The notes under the pieces: generated by a model
What the model was told of the DNA's origin: nothing
Seen by the model: only the letters and a program-made list of their open reading frames with translations
The model's database searches: none
Source of the DNA: Corynebacterium rhinophilum
GTDB taxonomy: Bacteria > Actinomycetota > Actinomycetes > Mycobacteriales > Mycobacteriaceae
Length of the DNA: 64,000 nucleotides
Assembly (NCBI RefSeq): GCF_030227225.1
Contig: NZ_JASPHQ010000012.1
Span: 16,463-80,462, forward strand
Direction: 5' to 3'
Shown here: positions 52,303 through 59,965 of the stretch, piece after piece
How positions within the stretch are numbered: the first letter of the stretch is position 1
Layout of the letters: each line of letters starts with the position of its first letter
Made by a program: the position numbers and the translations under genes

Positions 52303-53172
52303 ATGCTTTCTCATATCGTCGACATTCTGGCCGATCCAAACGACGGCACGGCGCTTTCCGGCGCCGGTGATTTTTCCCGCCTCGTTTCGGAGTCTGGCCA
52401 TTCCTTTGATGTGGCCAAGCAAGGGTATGTGACCTTAGCGGCCGGTGCTGGCCTGAAGCACAAGGGCGATGACATGGACATGGTCAACGCCCGCGAGGCG
52501 TACCTGGCCACGGGCCACTTCGCGCCCTTCGTCGAGTCTGTGACCGGCGCGGTGCAAGACGCGCTCGATGCCAGCTCGCTGTCTGTCTCTACGCCCGCTT
52601 CGCTCCTCGAGGTCGGCGCCGGGACCGGCTACTATCTGGCCCACACGCTTGACTCCATCGACGGCGCGCGCGGCGTCGGCCTCGATATTTCCCCGCACGC
52701 AGCCAAGCACTTGGCCAAGTGCCACCCGCGCGTGGGCGCCGTGGTTGCCGATGTCTGGCAGCAACTTCCCATCCGCGATGAATCCATCGACGCCATTTCC
52801 GTCGTCTTCGCACCGCGCAACCCATCCGAGTTCCAGCGTGTACTCGCCCCCGGCGGCCAAGTCATCGTCCTGACCCCAGGCGCCGGGCACCTCGATGAGC
52901 TGCGCGAACCCCTCGGCATCCTCGGCGTAGAAGAGGGCAAGGTTGACCGCATGTATGAGCAGGCGGAAGGCCACCTCGAACAAGCCGCCGATCCGGTTGA
53001 TATTTCCTTCCCCATCCAGTTGGACAAGGCGGCCATCGCCGCACAGGTAGGAATGAGCCCGTCCGCTCGCCACATCAGCGCCGACGAGCTCGCCGAGCGC
53101 ATGGCCGCCCTTCCTCCCACGCTGACGGTCACCGCCCGCGCCCGTCTGGACCGCCTCCGCGCCGTTTCCTAA
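52303..53172 (+). CDS. RlmA-like 23S rRNA (guanine-N1)-methyltransferase, zinc-finger cysteines absent
   Basis: 289 residues. Region after the N-terminus, SGHSFDVAKQGYVTLAAG and REAYLATGHFAPF, matches RlmA(I/II)/TlrB proteins, as does the SAM-binding motif LLEVGAGTGYYLAHTL and the VFAPRNPSEFQRVLAPGGQVIV motif IV-VI block. In E. coli RlmA and TlrB the first ~25 residues hold a Cys4 zinc ribbon that recognises rRNA; here the corresponding stretch (ILADPNDGTALSGAGDF) contains no cysteine. The methylated base would be G745 or G748 by homology, but the altered N-terminus makes the target uncertain. Confidence 0.82.
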   Translation: MLSHIVDILADPNDGTALSGAGDFSRLVSESGHSFDVAKQGYVTLAAGAGLKHKGDDMDMVNAREAYLATGHFAPFVESVTGAVQDALDASSLSVSTPASLLEVGAGTGYYLAHTLDSIDGARGVGLDISPHAAKHLAKCHPRVGAVVADVWQQLPIRDESIDAISVVFAPRNPSEFQRVLAPGGQVIVLTPGAGHLDELREPLGILGVEEGKVDRMYEQAEGHLEQAADPVDISFPIQLDKAAIAAQVGMSPSARHISADELAERMAALPPTLTVTARARLDRLRAVS

Positions 53173-53200
53173 TCGCACACCTGCCTCGCGGCAACCTGTA

Positions 53201-53358
53201 CCGCCCTTCGCGCTCACCAGCAGCGCGTGGGGCGGTTCTTTTTTGCTTCCGGTGAGCGCGAAGGGCGGGTGTGGAATCGGCCAGTCACCGTTGCTTCCCT
53301 TGGTGCTCACGGGGCGCTGCTTGTCGATGCCCCTCTGCCTCGCCGGTGAGCGCGAAGG
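53201..53358. repeat. Palindromic repeat cluster D (2 copies)
   Basis: Between the RlmA-like gene and the convergent GH32 gene. D1 arms: CCGCCCTTCGCGCTCACC (53201-53218) and its exact complement GGTGAGCGCGAAGGGCGG (53251-53268), with TTCTTTTTT in the loop. D2 arms: CCCTTGGTGCTCAC (53297-53310) and GTGAGCGCGAAGG (53346-53358). D1 is the most perfect copy and could also terminate transcription. Confidence 0.88.
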
Positions 53359-53416
53359 ACAGGCGCTCGAAAGGCGGGGGCCGAGAGGCGGGTGGCCGGG
53401 TAGGAGGGCTGCAGTA

Positions 53417-54859
53417 TTAGAGCTTGGAGCCGGAGCGCTGCCAGTCTTGTTCGATGACTGCGTCGCCGGTGGTTTCGACATCCATGCCGGAGCAGCCGCC
53501 GTCGAAATAGACGCGGGAGGCCATGGCGATGAGGCCGCCGTCAACGAAGACCTCCACCGTGGAACCGTCTTGGATGATGGTGAGGGTGTCGGAGTCGCCA
53601 TCGGCAAGCGTGGCTGTGGCGGGAGCGGAATCAGCGAAGAAGTGGTCGAAGGCCTTGTTCATGGAACGATCGAGGCTGATTTCCTCGCCGGAGTGGCAGA
53701 TGGTGGCGGCGGGGTCGCCGTTGCCATCGAGAAGGGTGATGGTGACGCTGGAGCCGGTGGGAACCTCCATGACGCCGGTCCAGGAGCGCGCGTAATCCGA
53801 AAGCTTGACCGCCTCGGGCAGGCCGGTGGCCGGTGCCTGGTACAAGACGCCGCCCTCGAGCGTGACCTGGCGCGGCAGGGAGAGGGCATTCGACCAGCCT
53901 TCGGCATCCCAAGAGGCGTGTTGGGTGGCGTCGTCGCCGCGGCCATTGCCGTTGAGAAGGCCGAGGATGACGGCGCGCTCGTAGCGCCTTTCTTCAGGGA
54001 TCGTGCCTGCGGTGGCGTTGGTATTGCGCGGGCGGGAGAAATCGTGGCCGAAGTCCACGCGGCGGAAACCGGAGACCACCGTGAAGGTGGTGTCTTCCAG
54101 CTGGCCCACGAGGTAGCCGGAAACGTCGCGGCCGTCGCGCTCGAGGGTGACAAAGAGGACGTCGTAGATTTCTTCGTCGATTTCATCGCGCAGGCGCACG
54201 ATGCGCGGGGAAACCACCGGAGGAATAGGGGAATTGGCAGGCACTTCGCCGTCGAGGAAGCCTGGGTCGCCCTCAAAGGTAAGGCTACCGCGTAGGGACC
54301 ACGAGATGCCGTCGTGGCTTTCTAGAATGACCGGCTGCGGGGTTTCGGTGCGGCCAGAAAGCGCCAGCATGAGCCAACCCTTGTGGCCGTCTTCGCGGTC
54401 ATCGGTGGCCCAATCGGGCACGACGGAGGGCGAGCGGAACCGGGTGTGGTCGGTGGTATTGCCGGCCACCTCGCCGAAGCGCACGACGTTGGGGTCGAGG
54501 GCCGAGGAATCATCGGATACCTCGCAGACATCGTCGATACCGGAATAGCGCGCGAGGCGAATGGAGGTGCCGGTCGCGGTCACGGAGGTGAAATAGAGGT
54601 TGGTAGCGTTCTCACCCTGGGCCACGGAACCCGCGCGGAGGGCGAGCTCACCGCCGACGGGTGCGAGGACATCATCGCAGTCCAGCCAGTTAAACGGCGC
54701 TTCCTCCGAATAGGTGTGTCCCCAGCGGGCGGGGGCATCGGAAGTGGGGCGATATTGATAGAACATGTGCCACGTATCGCCATCGCGAAGGACACCGGCG
54801 GGTGCATCTAGGATGCCGGCATCGGGGATGAAGTGGAGTTCGGGGCGGTGAGTCGTCAC
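53417..54859 (-). CDS. Glycoside hydrolase family 32 protein with altered RDP motif
   Basis: 480 residues, no signal peptide. GH32 layout is visible. There is an N-terminal blade with DTWHMFYQYRP and RWGHTYSEEAPFNW, a middle with VDFGHDFSRPRNTNA and WSNALSLPRQVTLEGG, and a C-terminal beta-sandwich ending TIIQDGSTVEVFVDGG.LIAMASRVY. The nucleophile region reads GILDAPAGVL in place of WMNDPNG, keeping an Asp. The transition-state RDP motif reads RFRSPSVVP, so the Asp is Ser. It could be a beta-fructosidase with unusual residues or an inactive homologue. No sugar transporter or PTS gene adjoins. Confidence 0.75.
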   Translation of the reverse strand: MTTHRPELHFIPDAGILDAPAGVLRDGDTWHMFYQYRPTSDAPARWGHTYSEEAPFNWLDCDDVLAPVGGELALRAGSVAQGENATNLYFTSVTATGTSIRLARYSGIDDVCEVSDDSSALDPNVVRFGEVAGNTTDHTRFRSPSVVPDWATDDREDGHKGWLMLALSGRTETPQPVILESHDGISWSLRGSLTFEGDPGFLDGEVPANSPIPPVVSPRIVRLRDEIDEEIYDVLFVTLERDGRDVSGYLVGQLEDTTFTVVSGFRRVDFGHDFSRPRNTNATAGTIPEERRYERAVILGLLNGNGRGDDATQHASWDAEGWSNALSLPRQVTLEGGVLYQAPATGLPEAVKLSDYARSWTGVMEVPTGSSVTITLLDGNGDPAATICHSGEEISLDRSMNKAFDHFFADSAPATATLADGDSDTLTIIQDGSTVEVFVDGGLIAMASRVYFDGGCSGMDVETTGDAVIEQDWQRSGSKL

Positions 54860-55064
54860 GGCATTCCTCTCTTAAATCAGGTGCGGGTTCAAGCTTGGGT
54901 TGGGGTGGCAGCCACGCCAGGGAGGAAACTCGTTGACCTGCCACGCGGTGGTTTCGCCGCCGTGCGCGGGCGAGGACTTTATGGGGCAGTGTCCGGCTGT
55001 CATGTACACCCAGAATACGGATATCTTTTAGCGCGTGCAGGGCCCTCGCTTGCCGATGCCCCCT

Positions 55065-55712
55065 TTAAAGCTTCGTTACCAATGTCAGCCCCGAACCCAG
55101 TGGGAGCCGGGTCACGGTGGCGCCTTCGAGTTCGCGGAGGTATTCATCGGCCTCGCGCGCGGCGGCGGTATCGCGGTCGGTGCGGGAGGTGTCGGCGACG
55201 GTGCCATCGAGAAGCGCATTGGCAAGCACGAGCGTGCCGTGCTGGTGCAGCAGGGGCCAGGCCGCCTTGATGAGGGCGGGGAGGTCGAGGGCGGCGACGT
55301 CCGCGTAAATGACCTGGTAGGCCTCGGTGGCCAGGCGCCCGAGCACGTCGAGGGGGCGCGAGGGGAGAAAGCGGCCGCGGGTGGGGGCGTAGCCTGCCTC
55401 GCGGAAGGCGGCCTTGGCGCTGCGCTGGTGCTCGGCCTCAGGGTCGATGCACGTGAGGATGCCGTTGTCTGGCATGCCCGCGAACAGGTAGAGACCGACG
55501 ACGGAGGCGGCAGGGGTAATCGCCACGGCCTGGGGGCGGTCTACCACACCGGAGGAGGTTGCCGTCAGCGTGGTGAGAAGCTGACCGGTGGATTCATCCG
55601 GGACGGGCAGGCCGTATTCCTCGGCGTGGTCGCGGGCTCCGCGGAGAGCCGCCGAAGGCTCACTGGTGGAATCGATATAGGAGCGCAGTGCGTCATATGC
55701 GGTAGTAGTCAC
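55065..55712 (-). CDS. O-methyltransferase family protein (Rv1220c-like)
   Basis: 215 residues. SAM-dependent fold of the catechol/caffeoyl-CoA O-methyltransferase type, but with weak motifs. AITPAASVVGLYLFAGMPDNGILTCIDPEAEHQ corresponds to motif I and the acidic end of beta2 (split here). YQVIYADVAALDLPALIKAAWPLLHQHGTLVLANALLDG corresponds to the GGxxVxDN region. The divergent position opposite sigE is conserved with Mycobacterium Rv1220c-sigE. The substrate is unknown. Confidence 0.85.
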   Translation of the reverse strand: MTTTAYDALRSYIDSTSEPSAALRGARDHAEEYGLPVPDESTGQLLTTLTATSSGVVDRPQAVAITPAASVVGLYLFAGMPDNGILTCIDPEAEHQRSAKAAFREAGYAPTRGRFLPSRPLDVLGRLATEAYQVIYADVAALDLPALIKAAWPLLHQHGTLVLANALLDGTVADTSRTDRDTAAAREADEYLRELEGATVTRLPLGSGLTLVTKL

Positions 55713-55854
55713 GATTAAGACAATAGGTAAAGTTGCGCGCTAGGGTGGCAAAAACGCGCCTAGCCAGCGAAATTGTGGTCTGTGGGAAGTATGTGACGGA
55801 CTCACAGGATATTATCAGCGCAGCAGCTGGAGTTTCCGCGCCGAGTATAGAAAA

Positions 55855-56493
55855 ATGACACCCATGACAGAAACGAAGCGCGATGCCGAGTCCGTTGCCT
55901 CCACCGATCCGAACGTGGAGTTGACCGGTACCGCGGCGTTCGATGCTGGGGAAGCCACGATGCCTTCGTGGGCCGAATTGGTGGCAGAGCACGCCGATGG
56001 CGTGTACCGCTTGGCCTACCGTTTATCCGGTGACCAGCAGGATGCCGAGGATCTCACCCAAGAGACCTTTATGCGTGTCTTCCGCTCTTTGGATAAGTAC
56101 CAACCGGGTACCTTTGGCGGCTGGCTGCACCGCATCACCACGAACCTCTTTTTGGATATGGTGCGCCACCGCTCCAAGATCCGCATGGAGTCCCTACCTG
56201 AGGATTATGAGCGCGTTCCGGGTACGGATATGACCCCGGAGCAGGCCTATACCGTGGCCAACCTGGATCCCGTGCTGCAGTCCGCGCTGGATAGCCTGGC
56301 GCCGGATTTCCGTGTCGCCGTGGTTCTGTGTGATATCGAAGGCATGAGCTATGACGAAATCGCCGAAACCCTCGGCGTGAAGATGGGCACGGTGCGCTCA
56401 CGCATCCACCGCGGCCGCTCCCAACTGCGTGCGGCGCTGGAAAAAGAGGCACAGACCAATGCGGAAGCGCGCATCTTGTTGCGCACGCGCTAG
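55855..56493 (+). CDS. sigE: ECF sigma factor SigE
   Basis: 212 residues from ATG 55855 (a second ATG at 55864). Sigma-70 region 2 is seen in [30 protein letters not shown] and region 4 in [42 protein letters not shown]. SigE controls the response to surface stress and heat in corynebacteria and mycobacteria. Its neighbours are the divergent O-methyltransferase and the downstream anti-sigma factor, then tatB, the conserved order; htrA, present between these in Mycobacterium, is absent. Confidence 0.96.
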   Translation: MTPMTETKRDAESVASTDPNVELTGTAAFDAGEATMPSWAELVAEHADGVYRLAYRLSGDQQDAEDLTQETFMRVFRSLDKYQPGTFGGWLHRITTNLFLDMVRHRSKIRMESLPEDYERVPGTDMTPEQAYTVANLDPVLQSALDSLAPDFRVAVVLCDIEGMSYDEIAETLGVKMGTVRSRIHRGRSQLRAALEKEAQTNAEARILLRTR

Positions 56494-56509
56494 AATCGAA
56501 TCGTTAGCT

Positions 56510-56529
56510 CCCCTGCCGCGTGGCAGGGG
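56510..56529 (+). terminator. GC hairpin between sigE and its anti-sigma gene
   Basis: CCCCTGCC (56510-56517), loop GCGT, GGCAGGGG (56522-56529), perfect 8-bp stem. GATTAAG follows rather than a T-run, so it is more likely an attenuator or mRNA stability element than a full terminator. Confidence 0.45.
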
Positions 56530-56574
56530 GGATTAAGTGTGAGTAATCCGGCTGTGGCATGAACGTGAGGAGGG

Positions 56575-57036
56575 GTGTCGATGGACTCACTGCGCGGACG
56601 CCGCACCCTCTCCAGGCTCAGCGTGCGGGGTGACTTTACCCCCGCGCAGGCGAAGGCCCGGGATAAGGCAAAGGCGCGGGCGCGGCGCAGCGATTCCATC
56701 GGCCACCTCGGCCCAGAGGCCGTCGTTGCCTTCGTGGACGGGGAGATGGAGCCCAAAGCCATGCACCGCGTGCGCATCCACCTGGTCCACTGCGCGGAAT
56801 GCCGCGCCGACGTGCACCACCAGCGCCATGCCTCTGAGTGGGTGCGTCACTGCAGCGATGATTCCGCGGTGAAGGCCCCGCAGTCCTTATTGGCCAAGCT
56901 GGCGGGAATGGCTACGGAAGGCGTGGCCCCGGGCCCCGATGCGTCGACCCCGGCGCACCGGCCGGAGCAGGATTTCCTGGATAAAGTCGAGACGGTGGTA
57001 CGCGCGATTAAACACAATCAGCGCGGACAGAACTAA
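56575..57036 (+). CDS. cseE: Anti-sigma factor of SigE (CseE/RseA-like, ZAS domain)
   Basis: 153 residues from GTG 56575, with GAGGAGGGG close upstream; an ATG two codons later is the alternative. Soluble, no membrane helix. The zinc-associated anti-sigma motif appears as HRVRIHLVHCAECRADV (H-x3-C-x2-C) preceded by GPEAVVAFVDGEMEPKAM, the helix that holds the sigma factor. A basic N-terminus (AKARDKAKARARR) precedes it. It is expected to bind SigE and release it on redox or envelope stress. Confidence 0.9.
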   Translation: MSMDSLRGRRTLSRLSVRGDFTPAQAKARDKAKARARRSDSIGHLGPEAVVAFVDGEMEPKAMHRVRIHLVHCAECRADVHHQRHASEWVRHCSDDSAVKAPQSLLAKLAGMATEGVAPGPDASTPAHRPEQDFLDKVETVVRAIKHNQRGQN

Positions 57037-57057
57037 ACGGAGGGCGAGGATTTAACC

Positions 57058-57579
57058 GTGTTTTCTTCCATTGGCTGGCCCGAGATTATTGTCATTGTCC
57101 TCCTCGGCATCGTCATCATCGGCCCGGAGCGCATGCCGGAAGTCATCAAGGACGTGCGCGCGGCCATCTACGCCGCCCGCAAGGCCATCAATAATGCGAA
57201 GGCCGAGCTCAACGGCGAGATGGGGTCCATCTCCGCGGAATTCGACGATATCCGTGGCCCGCTCAACCAAGCTGCACAGTGGACGCGGTTAGGCCCGAAG
57301 GGTGCTATTACCAAGGCGCTTTTCGATGGCGACGATTCCGCCTGGGACGACTTCAATCCCCAGAAGATGGCCGAAGACATTAAATCCGGCACCGCGCCGA
57401 AAGAACCCGAACAGCGCGCGCAGGACAACAATGGCCCCGCCCGGCCCACCTTTAACTATGCCGAGGTATATGGCGATACCACCGAAACCACCCAGCAGCC
57501 GCCCCAGCAACAACAAAAGCCGCAGCGCGGTGGGGAAGATTCCACCGGCGGCGGCTCTGAGTGGAGCGACGTTACCTAA
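57058..57579 (+). CDS. tatB: Sec-independent protein translocase TatB
   Basis: 173 residues from GTG 57058. N-terminal membrane helix with the TatA/B signature (IGWPEIIVIVLLGIVIIGPERMPEVIKDV), followed by an amphipathic helix (AAIYAARKAINNAKAEL) and a glutamine/proline-rich disordered tail (TQQPPQQQQKPQ). TatB docks twin-arginine substrates at TatC. Follows the anti-sigma gene, as in other Mycobacteriales. It converges on mrp with a 12-bp gap. Confidence 0.92.
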   Translation: MFSSIGWPEIIVIVLLGIVIIGPERMPEVIKDVRAAIYAARKAINNAKAELNGEMGSISAEFDDIRGPLNQAAQWTRLGPKGAITKALFDGDDSAWDDFNPQKMAEDIKSGTAPKEPEQRAQDNNGPARPTFNYAEVYGDTTETTQQPPQQQQKPQRGGEDSTGGGSEWSDVT

Positions 57580-57591
57580 TACAACGCGCTC

Positions 57592-58722
57592 TTAGTTCAC
57601 GCCCAAGTTGAGGCTCTTGCCCACGAGGGAATCGGAGCGGATGGCGAGCTTATCAGCAACTGCCCTGATTTCCTTTGCGGCAGGGGAGTCGGGTGCTTCG
57701 AGCACGATGGGTGTGCCGGCGTCGCTATTCGAGCGCAGTGACGGATCCAGCGGTACGGACGCCAGCAGCGGCACCTCGTGGCCCAGGATGACGCCGAGGC
57801 GGTCTGCGACGATCTGGCCGCCGCCTTCACCAAAGACATCCATGGTGGAGCCATCCGGCATGACCATGGCGCTCATGTTCTCAATCACGCCGGCCACGCG
57901 CTGGCGCGTTTGTTGGGAGATGGAACCGGCGCGCTCGGCTACCTCTGCTGCAGCGGCCTGCGGCGTGGTGACGATGAGCAGCTCCGCATTCGGGATGAGC
58001 TGCGCAACGGACAGCGCTACATCGCCGGTACCCGGAGGCAGGTCGAGGAGGAGGACATCGAGGTCGCCCCAGAATACGTCCGCCAAGAACTGCTGCAGCG
58101 CGCGGTGGAGCATGGGCCCGCGCCAGACGACGGGCGCGTTACCCTCCACGAACTGCCCAATCGAGATGTGCTTAATGCCGTGGGAGATGGGGGGCAGCAG
58201 CATTTCATCATCAAGCACGGTGGGGCCGTCGGTTGAGCCGAGCAGGCTGGGCACGGAGTGGCCGTAAATATCGGCATCGACAATGCCGACCTTCAGGCCC
58301 TTATCCACCAGCGCTGCGGCAAGGTTGACGGTCATCGAGGACTTGCCGACGCCACCCTTACCCGACGCCACCGCAAATACGCGGGTCGTCGAATCGGGCT
58401 TCGCAAAGGGAATCTCGGGTTCGGCCTTGCCGCCGCGTAGCTTTTGCTTCAGCTCGCGGCGTTGCTCATCGCTCATCGCGTCCATGGTCACGGTGACCTT
58501 GCCAACGCCGTCGATATCCTCGACCGCGGCACGGGTATTGGTCTCGATGGTGGACTTCATGGGGCAGCCCGCGATGGTCAGATAAATGCCAACGGTGACG
58601 TCGTTTCCTTCGATATCGACCGATTTCACCATATTGAGTTCGGTGATGGGGCGGCCGATTTCTGGATCCTGTACGTGGGAAAGAGCCTCGCGTACGGCTG
58701 ATTCGGTAATAGAGCTAGACAT
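57592..58722 (-). CDS. mrp: Mrp/ApbC family iron-sulfur carrier ATPase
   Basis: 376 residues from ATG 58722 (MSSSITESAVREAL); the open frame extends seven codons further. N-terminal DUF59/MIP18 domain (residues 1-95, HVQDPEIGRPITEL, GCPMKSTIE) and C-terminal P-loop ATPase with deviant Walker A AVASGKGGVGKSSMTVNLA and DADIYGHSVPSLLG, LLLDLPPGTGDVALS. The usual CxxC that binds the transferred cluster is not seen after ENMSAM (VMPDGSTMDVFG), as in other actinobacterial members. It delivers Fe-S clusters to apoproteins. Confidence 0.94.
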   Translation of the reverse strand: MSSSITESAVREALSHVQDPEIGRPITELNMVKSVDIEGNDVTVGIYLTIAGCPMKSTIETNTRAAVEDIDGVGKVTVTMDAMSDEQRRELKQKLRGGKAEPEIPFAKPDSTTRVFAVASGKGGVGKSSMTVNLAAALVDKGLKVGIVDADIYGHSVPSLLGSTDGPTVLDDEMLLPPISHGIKHISIGQFVEGNAPVVWRGPMLHRALQQFLADVFWGDLDVLLLDLPPGTGDVALSVAQLIPNAELLIVTTPQAAAAEVAERAGSISQQTRQRVAGVIENMSAMVMPDGSTMDVFGEGGGQIVADRLGVILGHEVPLLASVPLDPSLRSNSDAGTPIVLEAPDSPAAKEIRAVADKLAIRSDSLVGKSLNLGVN

Positions 58723-58845
58723 AACTCTTGCCATCTTAGTCACGGCGCTACCTCAGGTAAACACGCCTGCACGGTAGACTCTGTGGGACGTTTAAATCCA
58801 TCCGTTTGTATCGGTGAACTAGAAAAATTAGAAGGAGCACCCTCA

Positions 58846-59592
58846 GTGAAGCGCAGCCCCGCCCGTCGATATGCCCGCGCTACTGTTACCGCGGTGGTAG
58901 GCGCTGCGCTGCTTGCTGGCTGCTCCGACAAGGTCGAGACCAGCCCCGCTGCGGCACAATCCGAACCGGAACAGGTGCAGATCGTCGTTGACCCTGCAGA
59001 AACAGATCAGCTCATCTTAGGCGAGGTATTCCGGCAGTCGCTCTTGGAGGAAGGACGCATAGCCGAGCTGAAGAAAGAAGAAACCTTCAAAACACATGGA
59101 GGCAAGGGCAGTTCCCTAAACCCGGAAGGCAATTTTTACGTTGGGTGCACTGGCAGCTTTTTAAGCCACTTTAATCCCGGTGAGGCGCGCGATATCTCGG
59201 CGGAATATAAAAAGGCAGAAGAAGACAGTGAGCCGGGCGGGGAGGACTTCCTAGCCCGCACCCACATTGCACTCATGTCTACCTTGCCCACTCAACTTGC
59301 CACCGTCGAGCCCTCCGGCGCTCACGGTTGTGAGGATGCGCAACCAGAGCTGCCAGAAAACTTCGTGGTCATCTATAGCGATAGCCTCTTTGACCGCGAA
59401 GAGGAAAAATCCGTCGCCGCGGTCACCAAATTCATCACACAAAAAGATATCTCTGACATGGTGGAGGCGATAGAGGATGGCGAAGAGCTGAAGAAGGTCG
59501 TCCACGAATGGATGGAAGCTTCCGGAATGGACATTGTCAATGAAGAAAGCGATTCCGGCTCCTCCGGCGGCTCGGATCTGAGCAGTTCTTAA
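58846..59592 (+). CDS. Lipoprotein, distantly like an osmoprotectant substrate-binding protein
   Basis: 248 residues from GTG 58846 (GAAGGAG 8 bases upstream). Signal peptide with lipobox LLAGC. Two stretches recall OpuAC/ProX-type binding proteins: ETDQLILGEVFRQSLLEEGR near the N-terminus and KKVVHEWMEASGMDI near the end. The middle is shortened compared with the normal ~300-residue protein and the aromatic ligand cage cannot be found. Two cysteines (VGCTGS, HGCEDA) may pair. Ser/Gly-rich C-terminus. Ligand and partner unknown; no ABC genes adjoin. Confidence 0.65.
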   Translation: MKRSPARRYARATVTAVVGAALLAGCSDKVETSPAAAQSEPEQVQIVVDPAETDQLILGEVFRQSLLEEGRIAELKKEETFKTHGGKGSSLNPEGNFYVGCTGSFLSHFNPGEARDISAEYKKAEEDSEPGGEDFLARTHIALMSTLPTQLATVEPSGAHGCEDAQPELPENFVVIYSDSLFDREEEKSVAAVTKFITQKDISDMVEAIEDGEELKKVVHEWMEASGMDIVNEESDSGSSGGSDLSSS

Positions 59593-59620
59593 GCTTTTGG
59601 TGCGGTCCGTTCTACCCACC

Positions 59621-59814
59621 GCCCGCCCTTCGCGCTCACCGGCAGGCGCGCTTTAGCGTGCGTTCGGCCTCTTCGTGATCGCGAAGGGTGGGGTAGGCGA
59701 ACTGGTAAATCTAATCGTCGCACCATTTCTGCGATAGCTGCACCGCGCCCCTTGACGCTCACGGGCGGTGCTTGCCGATGCCCCTCCACCTCGCCGGTGA
59801 GCGCGAAGGGCGGG
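59621..59814. repeat. Palindromic repeat cluster E (2 copies) in a 370-bp intergenic region
   Basis: No gene in 59593-59965. E1 arms: GCCCGCCCTTCGCGCTCACC (59621-59640) and GTGATCGCGAAGGGTGGGG (59675-59693). E2 arms: CGCCCCTTGACGCTCAC (59746-59762) and GGTGAGCGCGAAGGGCGGG (59796-59814). The loop of E2 (CTTGCCGATGCCCCTCCACCTCGCC) is close to that of D2, so the loop is partly conserved as well as the arms. Confidence 0.88.
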
Positions 59815-59883
59815 TAGGCGGCTGGCTGGAAGCGAACCTAGCGAGGCGAAGGCAACAGCGTCCATGAAATAGCATTAAGCATG

Positions 59884-59921
59884 AAAATGCCCCAGTGAGG
59901 AAATAACCTCACTGGGGCATT
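59884..59921 (-). terminator. Rho-independent terminator of kgd
   Basis: AATGCCCCAGTGAGG (59886-59900) pairs perfectly with CCTCACTGGGGCATT (59907-59921), 6-nt loop; on the minus strand TTTT follows within the arm end. It begins 45 bp after the kgd stop. Confidence 0.85.
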
Positions 59922-59965
59922 CAGCGCTGTACTGCGCTAGGTGCGGCTTCGGCGATTAAAAGCGA

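Noticed and set aside
55739-55763. GCTAGG...CCTAGC inverted repeat upstream of sigE as an operator
   Set aside because: Arms of six bases with a 13-bp spacer in GC-rich DNA are expected by chance; no matching second site was seen.
56510-56529. True terminator separating sigE from its anti-sigma gene
   Set aside because: The hairpin lacks a T-run and the two genes are normally co-expressed, so I list it only as a hairpin of uncertain role.
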